Source: an uncultured Desulfovibrio sp.
GTDB lineage: Bacteria > Desulfobacterota > Desulfovibrionia > Desulfovibrionales > Desulfovibrionaceae
Direction: 5' to 3'
Length of the DNA stretch: 64,000 bases
NCBI RefSeq assembly: GCF_910584445.1
Contig: NZ_CAJUBO010000011.1
Coordinates: 1-64,000, forward strand
The position numbers and the translations under genes were made by a program. Within the stretch, counting starts at the first letter, position 1. The number at the start of each line of letters is the position of its first letter. The notes beneath the pieces were generated by a model. It was not told where the DNA came from. It worked only from the letters and a program-made list of their open reading frames with translations, and searched no databases. This document shows, piece by piece, positions 32,549 through 40,909 of the stretch.

Positions 32549-33865
32549 ATGGATGTCGTGATGCTTTCACGGCTGCAGTTTGCCGTGGCCGTTTTCTTCC
32601 ATTTCATCTTTGTGCCGCTCACCCTTGGCCTTTCCGTCATCCTTGTCTGGATGGAAACACGCTACGCCGCCACCGGGGACGAATTCTGGAAACGGCAGGT
32701 GAAATTCTGGGGACGCCTCTTCCTCATCAATTTCACCCTGGGCGTCGTCACGGGCATCACCCTCGAATTCCAGTTCGGCACCAACTGGTCGCGCTATTCG
32801 GAATATGTGGGTGACATCTTCGGCTCGCTGCTCGCCATTGAGGCCACGGTGGCCTTTTTCCTCGAATCCACCTTCATCGCCGTCTGGCACTTCGGCTGGG
32901 ACCGCCTGAGCCGCAAGGCCCACTGCGCCTGCATGTGGTTCGTAGCCATCGCCAGCAATACCTCGGCCCTCTGGATCATCCTCGCCAACGGCTTCATGCA
33001 GCACCCGGTGGGCTATACGCTCAACCAGGCCGCGGGCCGCGCGGAGCTTGCCAATTTCTGGGATGTCATCCTCAACGGCTACGCCTGGGGCCAGTATGTC
33101 CACACCATCCTGGCCTCGTGGGCGCTCGGCGGGTTCTTCGTGCTCGGCGTTTCGGCGTGGCACCTCCTCCGCAAGAGCCACACCGACTTTTTCCGCCGCG
33201 CCTTCCGCATGGTCGCGCCCTATACGCTCATCCTCGCCCTGGCGCTGGCCCTGAGCGGGCACGAGCAGGGCATGAACGTGGCGCGCCACCAGCCCGTCAA
33301 GCTGGCCGCCATGGAGGCGCAGTGGCAGACCATGAGCCGCGCGCCCTTCTATCTCTTCGTCTGGCCCGATCCGGCCAATGAGACCAACAGCGTGGAATTC
33401 CTCGGCATCCCCGGCCTCATGAGCTGGATCAGCCACGGCTCCGCCGATGCCGAGGTCAGGGGCCTGCTCGATTACCCCGCCTCCGACCGGCCCCCGGTGG
33501 CCGAGGTGTTCTGGTGCTTCCGGGGCATGGTGGCCCTGGGCGGGATCTTCGTCCTCCTCGCGCTGGCGGCCTTCTGGCAGCGCAAGCGCGAGTCCGTCTG
33601 CCCCCACCTGCTCACGGCGCTCGTCTGGAACATCCCCCTGCCCTACATCGGCCTCGCCCTCGGCTGGGCCGTGGCCGAGATCGGCCGCCAGCCCTGGATC
33701 GTCTACGGACTCATGCGCACGTCGGACGCGGTTTCGCCCGTGCCCGCGGGGAGCGTGAGCCTCTCGCTCGCGGCCTTCATCGTGGTCTACTCGGTCCTGG
33801 GCATCCTGGATATCTACCTGCTCCGCAAATACGCGCTCAAGGGCCCTGACGCCCGGGAGGCATAG
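32549..33865 (+). CDS. cydA: Cytochrome bd oxidase subunit I
   Basis: 438 residues; GGAGG precedes the ATG. It carries hemes b558, b595 and d and oxidises quinol while reducing O2, protecting anaerobes from oxygen. Visible features are the N-terminal LSRLQFAVAVFFHFIFVPLTLG with a heme-ligand His, GQYVHTILASWALGGFFVLG with the second His, and GHEQGMNVARHQPVKLAAMEAQW in the quinol loop. It is shorter than E. coli CydA (522), as in the short Q-loop class common in anaerobes. It is followed by cydB after two bases. Confidence 0.96.
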   Translation: MDVVMLSRLQFAVAVFFHFIFVPLTLGLSVILVWMETRYAATGDEFWKRQVKFWGRLFLINFTLGVVTGITLEFQFGTNWSRYSEYVGDIFGSLLAIEATVAFFLESTFIAVWHFGWDRLSRKAHCACMWFVAIASNTSALWIILANGFMQHPVGYTLNQAAGRAELANFWDVILNGYAWGQYVHTILASWALGGFFVLGVSAWHLLRKSHTDFFRRAFRMVAPYTLILALALALSGHEQGMNVARHQPVKLAAMEAQWQTMSRAPFYLFVWPDPANETNSVEFLGIPGLMSWISHGSADAEVRGLLDYPASDRPPVAEVFWCFRGMVALGGIFVLLALAAFWQRKRESVCPHLLTALVWNIPLPYIGLALGWAVAEIGRQPWIVYGLMRTSDAVSPVPAGSVSLSLAAFIVVYSVLGILDIYLLRKYALKGPDAREA

Positions 33866-33867
33866 TC

Positions 33868-34893
33868 ATGCTGGAAACCATCTGGTTCGTCCTCTGGACC
33901 CTGCTCTGGGCCGTATATTTCGTGCTGGACGGCTTTGACCTCGGCCTCGGCGCCCTGCTCCCCGGCATCGCCAGGACCGAGGAGGAACGCCGCATCGTCT
34001 ATAACGCCTCCGGACCCTTCTGGGACGGCAACGAGGTCTGGCTCATCGCGGCCGGCGGCGTCACCTTCGCGGCCTTTCCCAGGGTCTATGCCGTCATGTT
34101 CAGCGCGCTCTACGCGCCGCTGCTCCTGCTGCTCTTCGCGCTCATCTTCCGCGCCGTGTCCTATGAGTTCCGCAACAAGGTGGACAGCCCGGCGTGGCGC
34201 GCCGTGTGGGACTGGGTCCATTTTCTCTCCAACCTGGCCGCCTGCGTGCTGCTGGGCGTCTTTTTCGCCAACCTCTTCATGGGCATCCCCATCGACGCCG
34301 ACGGCATCTACCACGGCAACCTGCTCGGGCTGCTCAATATCTACGGCCTTGCCGGCGGTCTCTTCTTCCTCGCCGTCTTCATGATGCACGGCGCCATCTG
34401 GCTGACCATCAAGAGCCGGGGCGAACTCCAGACCAAGGCCCTGGCCGCGGCGGGCGTCTGCTGGGTGGCGGTGGCCGTGCTGCTTCTCGTCTTTCTGGCG
34501 CTGACCTTCTTCTGCACGGACATTTTCGCCAACTATCTGCGCATGCCCTGGCTCATCGTCCTGCCGGTCCTGGCGGTGGCGGCCCTGCTCATGGTGCCGC
34601 GCCTGCTCAATGCGGGGAAGCTCTGGACGGCCTGGGGCGCCAGCGCGCTCTTCATCGTCTGCGTGGCCTTTTTCGGCGTCATGGGCATCTATCCGAACAT
34701 GCTCATTTCCAGCATGGACCCGCAGGCGACGCTGACGGCCTTCAACAGCGCCTCCACCACGCTCACGCTGGAGATCATGCTCGGCGTGGCGCTCGTCATG
34801 GTGCCCATCGTCCTGCTCTACCAGTTCTGGATGTACCGCCTGTTCTCCCGGCCGGTGACGCCTGACGATCTGGAAAGCGACCATGCCTATTGA
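33868..34893 (+). CDS. cydB: Cytochrome bd oxidase subunit II
   Basis: 341 residues with about eight membrane segments. The start FVLWTLLWAVYFVLDGFDLGLGALLP with its conserved FDLG, plus NEVWLIAAGGVTFAAFP and NGAIW-like MMHGAIWL, identify CydB. It pairs with CydA in the membrane; no third small subunit (CydX) is recognised. The 3' end overlaps the next gene by 11 bases. Confidence 0.95.
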   Translation: MLETIWFVLWTLLWAVYFVLDGFDLGLGALLPGIARTEEERRIVYNASGPFWDGNEVWLIAAGGVTFAAFPRVYAVMFSALYAPLLLLLFALIFRAVSYEFRNKVDSPAWRAVWDWVHFLSNLAACVLLGVFFANLFMGIPIDADGIYHGNLLGLLNIYGLAGGLFFLAVFMMHGAIWLTIKSRGELQTKALAAAGVCWVAVAVLLLVFLALTFFCTDIFANYLRMPWLIVLPVLAVAALLMVPRLLNAGKLWTAWGASALFIVCVAFFGVMGIYPNMLISSMDPQATLTAFNSASTTLTLEIMLGVALVMVPIVLLYQFWMYRLFSRPVTPDDLESDHAY

Positions 34894-35203
34894 ACGCCTC
34901 GGGGCCGGGCAGCGGCGTTCCGCTGCCCGGTCGCTCCCCGCAGGCCGCTCCCCGCGCCTGCCGGGGCGCGGCCTGCTGCTGGGCGCTCTGGCCGCCCTGG
35001 CCCTCTGCGCCTGCGCCCCGCCCCGGCCGCTGACCTTTGAGGAGCAGGAGGCCTACATGGCGAAGCAGCAGTGCAGCCAGGAGGCCACGGACATGGCCGG
35101 GCCGTCGTGGGGAGGAGAAAATCCCTACTGGACCGACTATTTCGTCATGTGCATGAACCGTTTCGGCATTTCGGACGCGGCGTTGCGCCGCATGTGGTAC
35201 TGA
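34883..35203 (+). CDS. Small lipoprotein encoded after cydB
   Basis: 106 residues. A basic N-terminus and hydrophobic stretch lead to a lipobox-like LALCAC (lipidated Cys near 43 or 45). The mature part is short and acidic with two Cys (QQCSQEATDMAG; FVMCMNRFGIS). The 11-base overlap with cydB suggests co-expression with the oxidase. No known family; it is similar in size to small secreted assembly or anchoring proteins. Confidence 0.7.
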   Translation: MPIERLGAGQRRSAARSLPAGRSPRLPGRGLLLGALAALALCACAPPRPLTFEEQEAYMAKQQCSQEATDMAGPSWGGENPYWTDYFVMCMNRFGISDAALRRMWY

Positions 35204-35284
35204 ACCCGCGGAACGCGGGGCGCGGCCCGGCGCCTGCCGGCGCGGCGGGCCTTTGCCCCCTGGCGGCGACCATGGCCGGCCCTT

Positions 35285-35728
35285 TCAGGCGCCGGGCGTT
35301 TCCCGGGCGGCGGACGCGTGCGCCCCGGCATGGGCCTTGTCTCTGGTCCGGGACTCGAACTTCTCCCTGTCCACCACCACGCGCCGGTGCAGGCCCTCGC
35401 CGATGAGTCCGGACTCGTCCCGCGCGGACACGCGGAACGTGAGTCCCCTGCCGTTGGGCGAGACCTCCACAAGCTCGCTGAAAAACCGCACCCGCATGCC
35501 CAGCGGCGTGGCCGCCGAGTGCGACACATCCACATGCACGCCCACCGTGGTCTCGCCAGGACGCAGCAGGTCCTGCACCGAAGCCACGGCCGTGGACTCC
35601 ATGCCCGCAATCATCATGGCCGTGGAAAAGACCCGGACCAGGCCGCTGCCCACCTCGTCCGCCAGATGCCGCCGCTCGACCGCCATTTCCGTTTCGCCCC
35701 GGATGCCGGGCCGCAGTGCCGTTTCCAT
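35285..35728 (-). CDS. FlK-like hotdog thioesterase
   Basis: 147 residues from the ATG at 35728 (GGGGAGG three bases before). Hotdog-fold pattern similar to fluoroacetyl-CoA thioesterase FlK: GSGLVRVFSTAMMIAGMESTAVASVQDLLRPGETTVGVHVDVSHSAATPLGMRVRF, with a TVG...HVDVSHSAATP signature. The real substrate in such anaerobes is unknown, probably an acyl-CoA. It is convergent with the cyd cluster; CG-rich inverted repeats at 35205-35265 lie between the two ends. Confidence 0.82.
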   Translation of the reverse strand: METALRPGIRGETEMAVERRHLADEVGSGLVRVFSTAMMIAGMESTAVASVQDLLRPGETTVGVHVDVSHSAATPLGMRVRFFSELVEVSPNGRGLTFRVSARDESGLIGEGLHRRVVVDREKFESRTRDKAHAGAHASAARETPGA

Positions 35729-35931
35729 GTCCTCCCCCCGGAAGAATCTGTTGCCGTTGTTCACGCCGGCGTGTCCCGCCGCCGGCACGCGCCGGGACGT
35801 TCCCCGCGAAGCGGCGCCCCGCGCGCGGGGCGTCCCCTGCCCCGGCACCACTATCCCGGCGCGGGGAAGCCCTGTCAAGGCGGTCCGCGCTCCCGTTTTC
35901 TCCGGGCGGGCGACATTCTGCGCTGCCGCGC

Positions 35932-35960
35932 TTGCCAAGCCGCGGCAAGATGCGTATAGT
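35932..35960 (+). promoter_or_regulatory. Sigma70-type promoter of rpmE
   Basis: TTGCCA (35932-35937), a 17-base spacer and TATAGT (35955-35960) point to transcription start near 35967, about 75 bases before rpmE. Confidence 0.7.
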
Positions 35961-35999
35961 GTTCGCCCGCGCCGGAACTCCGGGCGAGGATATCTTGCG

Positions 36000-36022
36000 G
36001 CCGGCGGGGCAAGACCGCCGGC
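36000..36022 (+). promoter_or_regulatory. Leader hairpin before rpmE
   Basis: GCCGGCGG and CCGCCGGC form a perfect 8-bp stem with a 7-base loop in the short 5' leader of rpmE; an alternative TCTTGC/GCAAGA pairing overlaps it. Ribosomal protein L31 is autoregulated through its leader in E. coli, so translational control is plausible here. Confidence 0.45.
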
Positions 36023-36041
36023 GCGCCACGAGGACGCCTTC

Positions 36042-36254
36042 ATGAAAAAAGACATCCATCCCAAGGTTTACAAGGCCACCATCACCTGCGCCTGCGGCAA
36101 CGAGGAGCAGGTGCTCTCCACCAAGGGCGAACAGGTGCATGTGGAAGTCTGCTCCGCGTGCCATCCCTTTTTCACGGGCAAGCAGCGCTTCCTGGACACG
36201 GCGGGCCGTATTGACCGCTTCAGGAAGAAGTACGCCAAGTTTGAACAGAAGTAG
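36042..36254 (+). CDS. rpmE: Ribosomal protein bL31, zinc-binding form
   Basis: 70 residues. The zinc ligands Cys16, Cys18, Cys37 and Cys40 are all present, so this is the C+ form. The motif HPFFTGKQRFLDTAGRIDRFRKKY is typical. GAGG precedes the ATG. It begins the usual rpmE-DUF1385-prfA cluster. Confidence 0.97.
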   Translation: MKKDIHPKVYKATITCACGNEEQVLSTKGEQVHVEVCSACHPFFTGKQRFLDTAGRIDRFRKKYAKFEQK

Positions 36255-36300
36255 GCGGCTCCTTCCGCTTCTTTGCGCCTGTGCGGCCCCCTGCCCCGCC

Positions 36301-37239
36301 GTGGGCGGGCAGGCCGTCATGGAAGGCGTCATGATGCGGAACGGCGATGTGTACGGCCTTGCCGTGCGCCAGCCCGACGGCGGCATCCTGGCCCGGCGCC
36401 TGCCCTGGTTTTCGCTGACCAGGCGCCCGTGGCTGCGGATGCCCTTTGTGCGTGGCTTTCCCATCCTGCTGGAAACGCTGGTCAACGGCATCCGCGCCCT
36501 GAACCGCTCGGTGGAAATGGCCGACGGCGGCAACGGCGACGCCTCGGTCCTGTCCCCATGGCATGCCGCCCTGAGCCTCGGCCTGGCCCTGCTCATGGCA
36601 GTTGGACTCTTCGTGGTGGCGCCGCACCTGATGTCGCTCGCCATGCTTGCCCTGGGGCTGGGCGGCGATGTGGAGGGGCTGACCTTCCACCTCTGGGACG
36701 GGTTCTACAAATGCTGCATCTTTGTGGGCTATATCTGGCTCATCTCGCTGGTGCCGGAGATCCGCCGCGTCTTCCAGTACCACGGCGCGGAGCACAAGAC
36801 CATCCACGCCTTTGAGAGCGGCAGCGTGGTGGAGCCGGAGCGCGTCCGGCGCATGAGCCGCCTGCATCCGCGCTGCGGCACCACCTTCCTGCTCTTCGTC
36901 ATCTGCATTTCCATCATCCTCCAGGCACTGCTCGTGCCGCTCCTGCTGGCGTTCTGGACACCGCAGGGCGCGGTGGCGAAACATGCCCTGAGCATCGGGT
37001 TCAAGCTTCTGCTCGTCATTCCCATCAGCGCCCTGGCCTATGAGCTGATCCGCTACGCGGCGCGCCTGCCTGACGGGCCGCGCGCCAGCCTGCTCCGCGC
37101 GCCGGGCCTTGCGCTCCAGCGACTGACCGCGCACGAGCCGGACGAACGCCAGATGGAAGTGGCCGTGGTGGCCCTGGCCGAAGCCCTGGGCCGCGACGCT
37201 GACGCCGAGATCCGCACGCCCCCCTACGCCCGGCTCTAG
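36301..37239 (+). CDS. DUF1385 membrane protein (YqhQ-like)
   Basis: 312 residues from GTG at 36301; the conserved GGQAVMEGVMMR begins right there, so the start must be here or further upstream. A TTG at 36241, in frame and inside the end of rpmE, is an alternative giving 332 residues. Four to five membrane segments (~90-130, ~145-165, ~205-230, ~240-265) and the metal-like motif RVFQYHGAEHKTIHAFE with HPRCGTTFLLFV identify the family. Its function is unknown; the fixed place between rpmE and prfA is typical of Deltaproteobacteria and Firmicutes. Confidence 0.88.
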   Translation: MGGQAVMEGVMMRNGDVYGLAVRQPDGGILARRLPWFSLTRRPWLRMPFVRGFPILLETLVNGIRALNRSVEMADGGNGDASVLSPWHAALSLGLALLMAVGLFVVAPHLMSLAMLALGLGGDVEGLTFHLWDGFYKCCIFVGYIWLISLVPEIRRVFQYHGAEHKTIHAFESGSVVEPERVRRMSRLHPRCGTTFLLFVICISIILQALLVPLLLAFWTPQGAVAKHALSIGFKLLLVIPISALAYELIRYAARLPDGPRASLLRAPGLALQRLTAHEPDERQMEVAVVALAEALGRDADAEIRTPPYARL

Positions 37240-37254
37240 GTTCGGACCTCATCA

Positions 37255-37349
37255 AAGAAAAAGTACGCCATGTTTTTTGTTTGCCGATGAAAAAGGGACG
37301 CATGCGTGTGGCGGTCACGACCCGCCGCATCCCAGACCGGCAGCGCATC
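37255..37349. repeat. Dispersed intergenic repeat, copy upstream of prfA
   Basis: Two blocks, AAAGTACGCCATGTTTTTTG near 37259 and CGACCCGCCGCATCCC...GACCGGCAGCGCAT at 37318-37349, recur in the same order downstream of prfA (38527-38628). The second block also occurs at 4184-4212. This is a short non-coding repeat family of unknown nature. Confidence 0.7.
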
Positions 37350-37435
37350 AGGAGGGCCGGACCCCGGCCCGCAGCAGGAACGCCCGCCGCCCGGCCCGGG
37401 AGGGACCGCCCCGCAGATGCCCAGGAGACGCCGTC

Positions 37436-38506
37436 ATGTTTGCCAAACTGGAAGCCCTGGAAAAGAAATACCTGGAACTGGAAGATGCCCTGGCCCAGCC
37501 CGATGTCTTCAACGACCAGGAGCATTACCGCAAGCTGACCAAGGCGCATGCGGACCTGCGCGACATTGTGGAGCTGTTCCGCAAGCACCGCGCCCTGGAA
37601 CAGGAACTGGCCGAAAACCGCCCGCTGCTGCGGGACGACGACCCGGAGCTGCGCGAGCTGGCCCACGAGGAAACGCGCCGCATCGAGGCGGAGCTTCCGG
37701 AGATCGAGCGGGCGCTCAAGGTCGCCCTGCTCCCGGCCGACCCGCTGGACGAAAAGAACACCATCCTCGAGATCCGCGCGGGCACCGGCGGTGAAGAGGC
37801 GGCCCTGTTCGCGGCGGACCTGTTCCGCATGTACTGCCGCTTTGCCGAGCTTCAGGGCTGGAAGGTGGAGGTCCTGAGCGAATCCCCCACCGAGGGCGGC
37901 GGCTACAAGGAGATCATCTGCCTGGTTGCGGGCAACCGGGTCTACAGCCGCCTCAAGTTCGAGGCCGGCACCCACCGCGTCCAGCGCGTGCCGGTGACCG
38001 AGACCCAGGGGCGCATCCACACCTCGGCGGCCACGGTGGCCGTCATGCCCGAGGCCGGGGAAGTGGATGTGGAGATCCGCCCCGAAGACCTGCGTATCGA
38101 CATTTTCCGCGCCTCCGGCGCCGGCGGCCAGCACGTCAACAAGACCGAATCCGCCGTACGCATCACCCACATTCCCACGGGCACGGTGGTCACCTGCCAG
38201 GACGAGCGCTCCCAGCACAAGAACAAGGCCCGCGCCATGAAGGTGCTTGCCTCGCGCATCCTCGCCGCCGAACGTGAGCGCCAGAGTTCCGAGCAGTCCG
38301 CCGACCGGCGCGCCCAGGTCGGCTCCGGCGACCGCTCCGAGCGCATCCGCACCTACAATTTCCCGCAGGGCCGCTGCACGGACCACCGCATCAACCTGAC
38401 GCTCTACTCGCTGGACCGCATCATGGAAGGCGAGCTGTCGCCCCTGCTGGATGCGCTCTCCACCGCCGCCCAGGCCGAGGCGCTCAAGGCCCAGGCGGAC
38501 GGCTAG
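37436..38506 (+). CDS. prfA: Peptide chain release factor 1
   Basis: 356 residues; AGGAG before the ATG at 37436. It reads UAA and UAG stops. The codon-reading motif is Pro-Val-Thr (VQRVPVTETQGRIHTSA) in place of the usual Pro-Ala-Thr, and the catalytic GGQ is in SGAGGQHVNKTESAVR. Length is normal. Methylase prmC, often next, is missing here; dinB follows instead, after a repeat. Confidence 0.97.
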   Translation: MFAKLEALEKKYLELEDALAQPDVFNDQEHYRKLTKAHADLRDIVELFRKHRALEQELAENRPLLRDDDPELRELAHEETRRIEAELPEIERALKVALLPADPLDEKNTILEIRAGTGGEEAALFAADLFRMYCRFAELQGWKVEVLSESPTEGGGYKEIICLVAGNRVYSRLKFEAGTHRVQRVPVTETQGRIHTSAATVAVMPEAGEVDVEIRPEDLRIDIFRASGAGGQHVNKTESAVRITHIPTGTVVTCQDERSQHKNKARAMKVLASRILAAERERQSSEQSADRRAQVGSGDRSERIRTYNFPQGRCTDHRINLTLYSLDRIMEGELSPLLDALSTAAQAEALKAQADG

Positions 38507-38507
38507 G

Positions 38508-38668
38508 CTCAGGCCGCATTAAAAAGACAAAGTACGCTATGTTTTTTTGTTTGCCGGGGAAAAGGGAAGTTTTTCCGCTCGCCGCCCGAAGCAGTGCACA
38601 ACCCGCCGCATCCCGACCGGCAGCGCATTGATAGGGTCTGACCAAGGCTCAGGCCGCATTAAAAAGGT
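38508..38668. repeat. Dispersed intergenic repeat, copy downstream of prfA
   Basis: It contains the same two blocks as 37255-37349 (AAAGTACGCTATGTTTTTTT near 38529; ACCCGCCGCATCCC-GACCGGCAGCGCAT at 38600-38628). It is framed by a direct repeat GCTCAGGCCGCATTAAAAAG at 38508-38527 and 38647-38666, like a duplication made on insertion or recombination. Confidence 0.7.
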
Positions 38669-38731
38669 TTGCCATACATCTGCGCCAACCCTCGCGCGCG
38701 CCCGCGCGATCGGCGCGGCCGGGAGACCGCC

Positions 38732-39991
38732 ATGATCCTCCATCTGGACATGGATGCGTTCTTCGCCTCCGTGGAGCAACTGGACGATCCCACGCTTCGG
38801 GGCAGGCCGGTCATCATCGGCGGCGACAGGCGCGGGGTCGTCTCCACGGCTTCCTATGAGGCCCGGCGCTTCGGCGTCCACTCGGCCATGCCCATGACCA
38901 CGGCCCGGCGGCTCTGCCCGCAGGGCGTTTTCCTCCGGGGACGGGGGGCGCGCTACAGCGAGCTTTCCGCCCGCATCATGGCGTGCCTGCGCGAATTTTC
39001 TCCGGCCGTGGAGCCGGCCAGCATCGACGAGGCCTATCTGGACGCCTCCGGGCTGGAACGCCTGTTCGGGCCGCCCGAAGCCCTTGCCCGCGCCGTCAAG
39101 GCGCGCGTGGCCGAGGTCACGGGCGGCCTCACCTGTTCGGTGGGCCTGGCGCCGGTGAAATTCCTCGCCAAGATCTGTTCCGAAGTGAACAAGCCCGACG
39201 GCATCTTCATCCTGCCGCCGGAAGCGGTGGACGACTTTCTCCTGTCCCTGGAGGTGACGCGGCTGCCCGGCGTGGGCAGGCGCATGGCCGAGAGCCTGCG
39301 CGGCCTGGGCATCACGCGCGTGGCGCGGCTTCGCGCCCTGAGCCGCGAATTTCTCGAACGGCGCTACGGCAAGTGGGGGCTGGTGCTGCATGAGCGCGCC
39401 CGCGGCATCGACCCGCGGCCCGTGACGCCGGAGCACGAGGTCAAGAGCGAAGGCGCGGAGCGCACCTTTGCCCGAGATGTGCGCGACAGGGAACTGCTCT
39501 GCCGGGCGCTCTTCGCCCATGCCGAACGCGTGGGCGCGCGCCTGCGGCGCAACGGCCTGGCCGGGCGCACCGTCACCCTCAAGATCAAGTTCGCGGATTT
39601 TCGCCAGATCACGCGCTCCCGCACGCTCGGCGGCCGCACCGACGCCACCGCGACCATCTTCGAGACCGCGCGCGAACTGCTGGAAGAGGAAGACCCCAGC
39701 CAGCCCATACGCCTCATCGGCCTGAGCGTGTCGGGCTTCGAGGCCCCGGCGGAGCAGCTCCTCCTGCCCGGCGCGGCGGGATGCTCCGGGCGCCGCGGCA
39801 GGGGCGGCCTGCCCGCGCCCGAGGAAGAGGCGCGCCGCCGCCGGCTGGACAGGGCGCTGGATGTCCTGCGCGACCGCTTCGGCGCAAACGCCGTGCAGCG
39901 CGGCGGCATCCATGGAACGGACCTCTCCGGCGAGACGGAGCGGCCCGGCGGGAAGGACGCTCCGGGGGGAACGGCGGGGAAGGAACGTTGA
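38732..39991 (+). CDS. dinB: DNA polymerase IV (Y-family)
   Basis: 419 residues. The catalytic acidic residues are in HLDMDAFFASVEQ (start) and SIDEAYLD near residue 100. Thumb and little-finger domains follow (KFLAKICSEVNKPDG; LKIKFADFRQITRSRTL). A clamp-binding-like QLLLPG is near 335, followed by a ~80-residue Arg/Gly-rich tail that is longer than in most DinB proteins. Error-prone bypass synthesis after DNA damage is the expected role. It is convergent with tyrA, 45 bases apart. Confidence 0.95.
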   Translation: MILHLDMDAFFASVEQLDDPTLRGRPVIIGGDRRGVVSTASYEARRFGVHSAMPMTTARRLCPQGVFLRGRGARYSELSARIMACLREFSPAVEPASIDEAYLDASGLERLFGPPEALARAVKARVAEVTGGLTCSVGLAPVKFLAKICSEVNKPDGIFILPPEAVDDFLLSLEVTRLPGVGRRMAESLRGLGITRVARLRALSREFLERRYGKWGLVLHERARGIDPRPVTPEHEVKSEGAERTFARDVRDRELLCRALFAHAERVGARLRRNGLAGRTVTLKIKFADFRQITRSRTLGGRTDATATIFETARELLEEEDPSQPIRLIGLSVSGFEAPAEQLLLPGAAGCSGRRGRGGLPAPEEEARRRRLDRALDVLRDRFGANAVQRGGIHGTDLSGETERPGGKDAPGGTAGKER

Positions 39992-40036
39992 GCCATGGCC
40001 GCCGGCAGGCGTGGCGGCGTTTCCGGCCGCCCGGCG

Positions 40037-40909
40037 TCACCCGGCGCAGGCCGGGGGCACGCCTTCCCGGCGGTCCGCCGGACCATCAGCCCCGGCATCG
40101 CCATCGTTGCGGGGGCTTTCGCCCTCTTCCCACCACCAGCGCGCACGGCGGCAAAGCAGGTCGATATCGCCCGCGGCGGCCACATTGAGCATCTTGCGGT
40201 ACTGGCGCACGGCCTCGTGGCTGTAGGCATTGGACTCGAAAAGCCCGCTGAAAAGCTCCGCATCCTCGGTGAGCATCTTGGCGGCCGCCGCCTTCCGGCG
40301 CGCGAAGGAGGGCGTGAGAAAGGGCAGAAGCTCCTCCTTGCCCGCCAGCAGGGCGAAGTAGGCAAGATTGGTGATGAAGTTCGCATTCTGGATGTGGGCC
40401 ATGGCCCGATCGTGGGTGGCGGCGGAGCAGCGGAAGGTGCGGCAGCCCAGGGTCTGGAAAAAGCCCTCCACCCGGGCAAGATGCCGCGCCCTTGCGGCGC
40501 GTCCGGCGACCACGGCCACGGGCAGGTCCGCTCCTGGCGCGGCTTTCGGCCCGAAGAGCGGATGCGTGCCCACCACAGCCCCCTGCCACAGCCGCTCCAT
40601 CTGACGCAGGGGCCGCTCCTTGACGGATGTGATGTCCGCCAGGATGGCATCGGGCGCAAGCTGCGCGACCACCGCCTCCGCCACGTCCGCAAAGACCGCC
40701 GCGGGCACGCACAGCAGGGCAAGGTCCGCCCCGGCCAGGGCCGCTTCCAGCGCTTCCGGCGTCAGGGGCTGATCCGCGCCCGACATGGCAAGGCCGGCCT
40801 CGCGGCCCCTGGTCAGAAGCATCTGACCCATGCGCCCCCGGCAGCCGATGATGGCGGTGCGCTTCGGGGGGGCAGGGCGCGCCGCCGCCTCTTCCTTCTC
40901 CACGCTCAT
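40037..40909 (-). CDS. tyrA: Prephenate dehydrogenase
   Basis: 290 residues. A Rossmann start (TAIIGCRGRMGQMLL) for NAD(P), then GADLALLCVPAAVFADV, DITSVKERPLRQM, and GTHPLFGPKA with the catalytic-region His. It converts prephenate to 4-hydroxyphenylpyruvate for tyrosine. Last gene of the aromatic operon; its start overlaps aroA by four bases. No ACT domain is present, so feedback control must act elsewhere, for instance at the leader attenuator. Confidence 0.92.
   Translation of the reverse strand: MSVEKEEAAARPAPPKRTAIIGCRGRMGQMLLTRGREAGLAMSGADQPLTPEALEAALAGADLALLCVPAAVFADVAEAVVAQLAPDAILADITSVKERPLRQMERLWQGAVVGTHPLFGPKAAPGADLPVAVVAGRAARARHLARVEGFFQTLGCRTFRCSAATHDRAMAHIQNANFITNLAYFALLAGKEELLPFLTPSFARRKAAAAKMLTEDAELFSGLFESNAYSHEAVRQYRKMLNVAAAGDIDLLCRRARWWWEEGESPRNDGDAGADGPADRREGVPPACAG

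Larger units (their letters stand above)
35729..36041. other. Divergent intergenic region, thioesterase / rpmE
   Basis: 313 bases without a gene. The left two thirds are GC-rich with short inverted repeats. The right third holds the rpmE promoter (35932-35960) and a leader hairpin (36000-36022). Confidence 0.7.
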
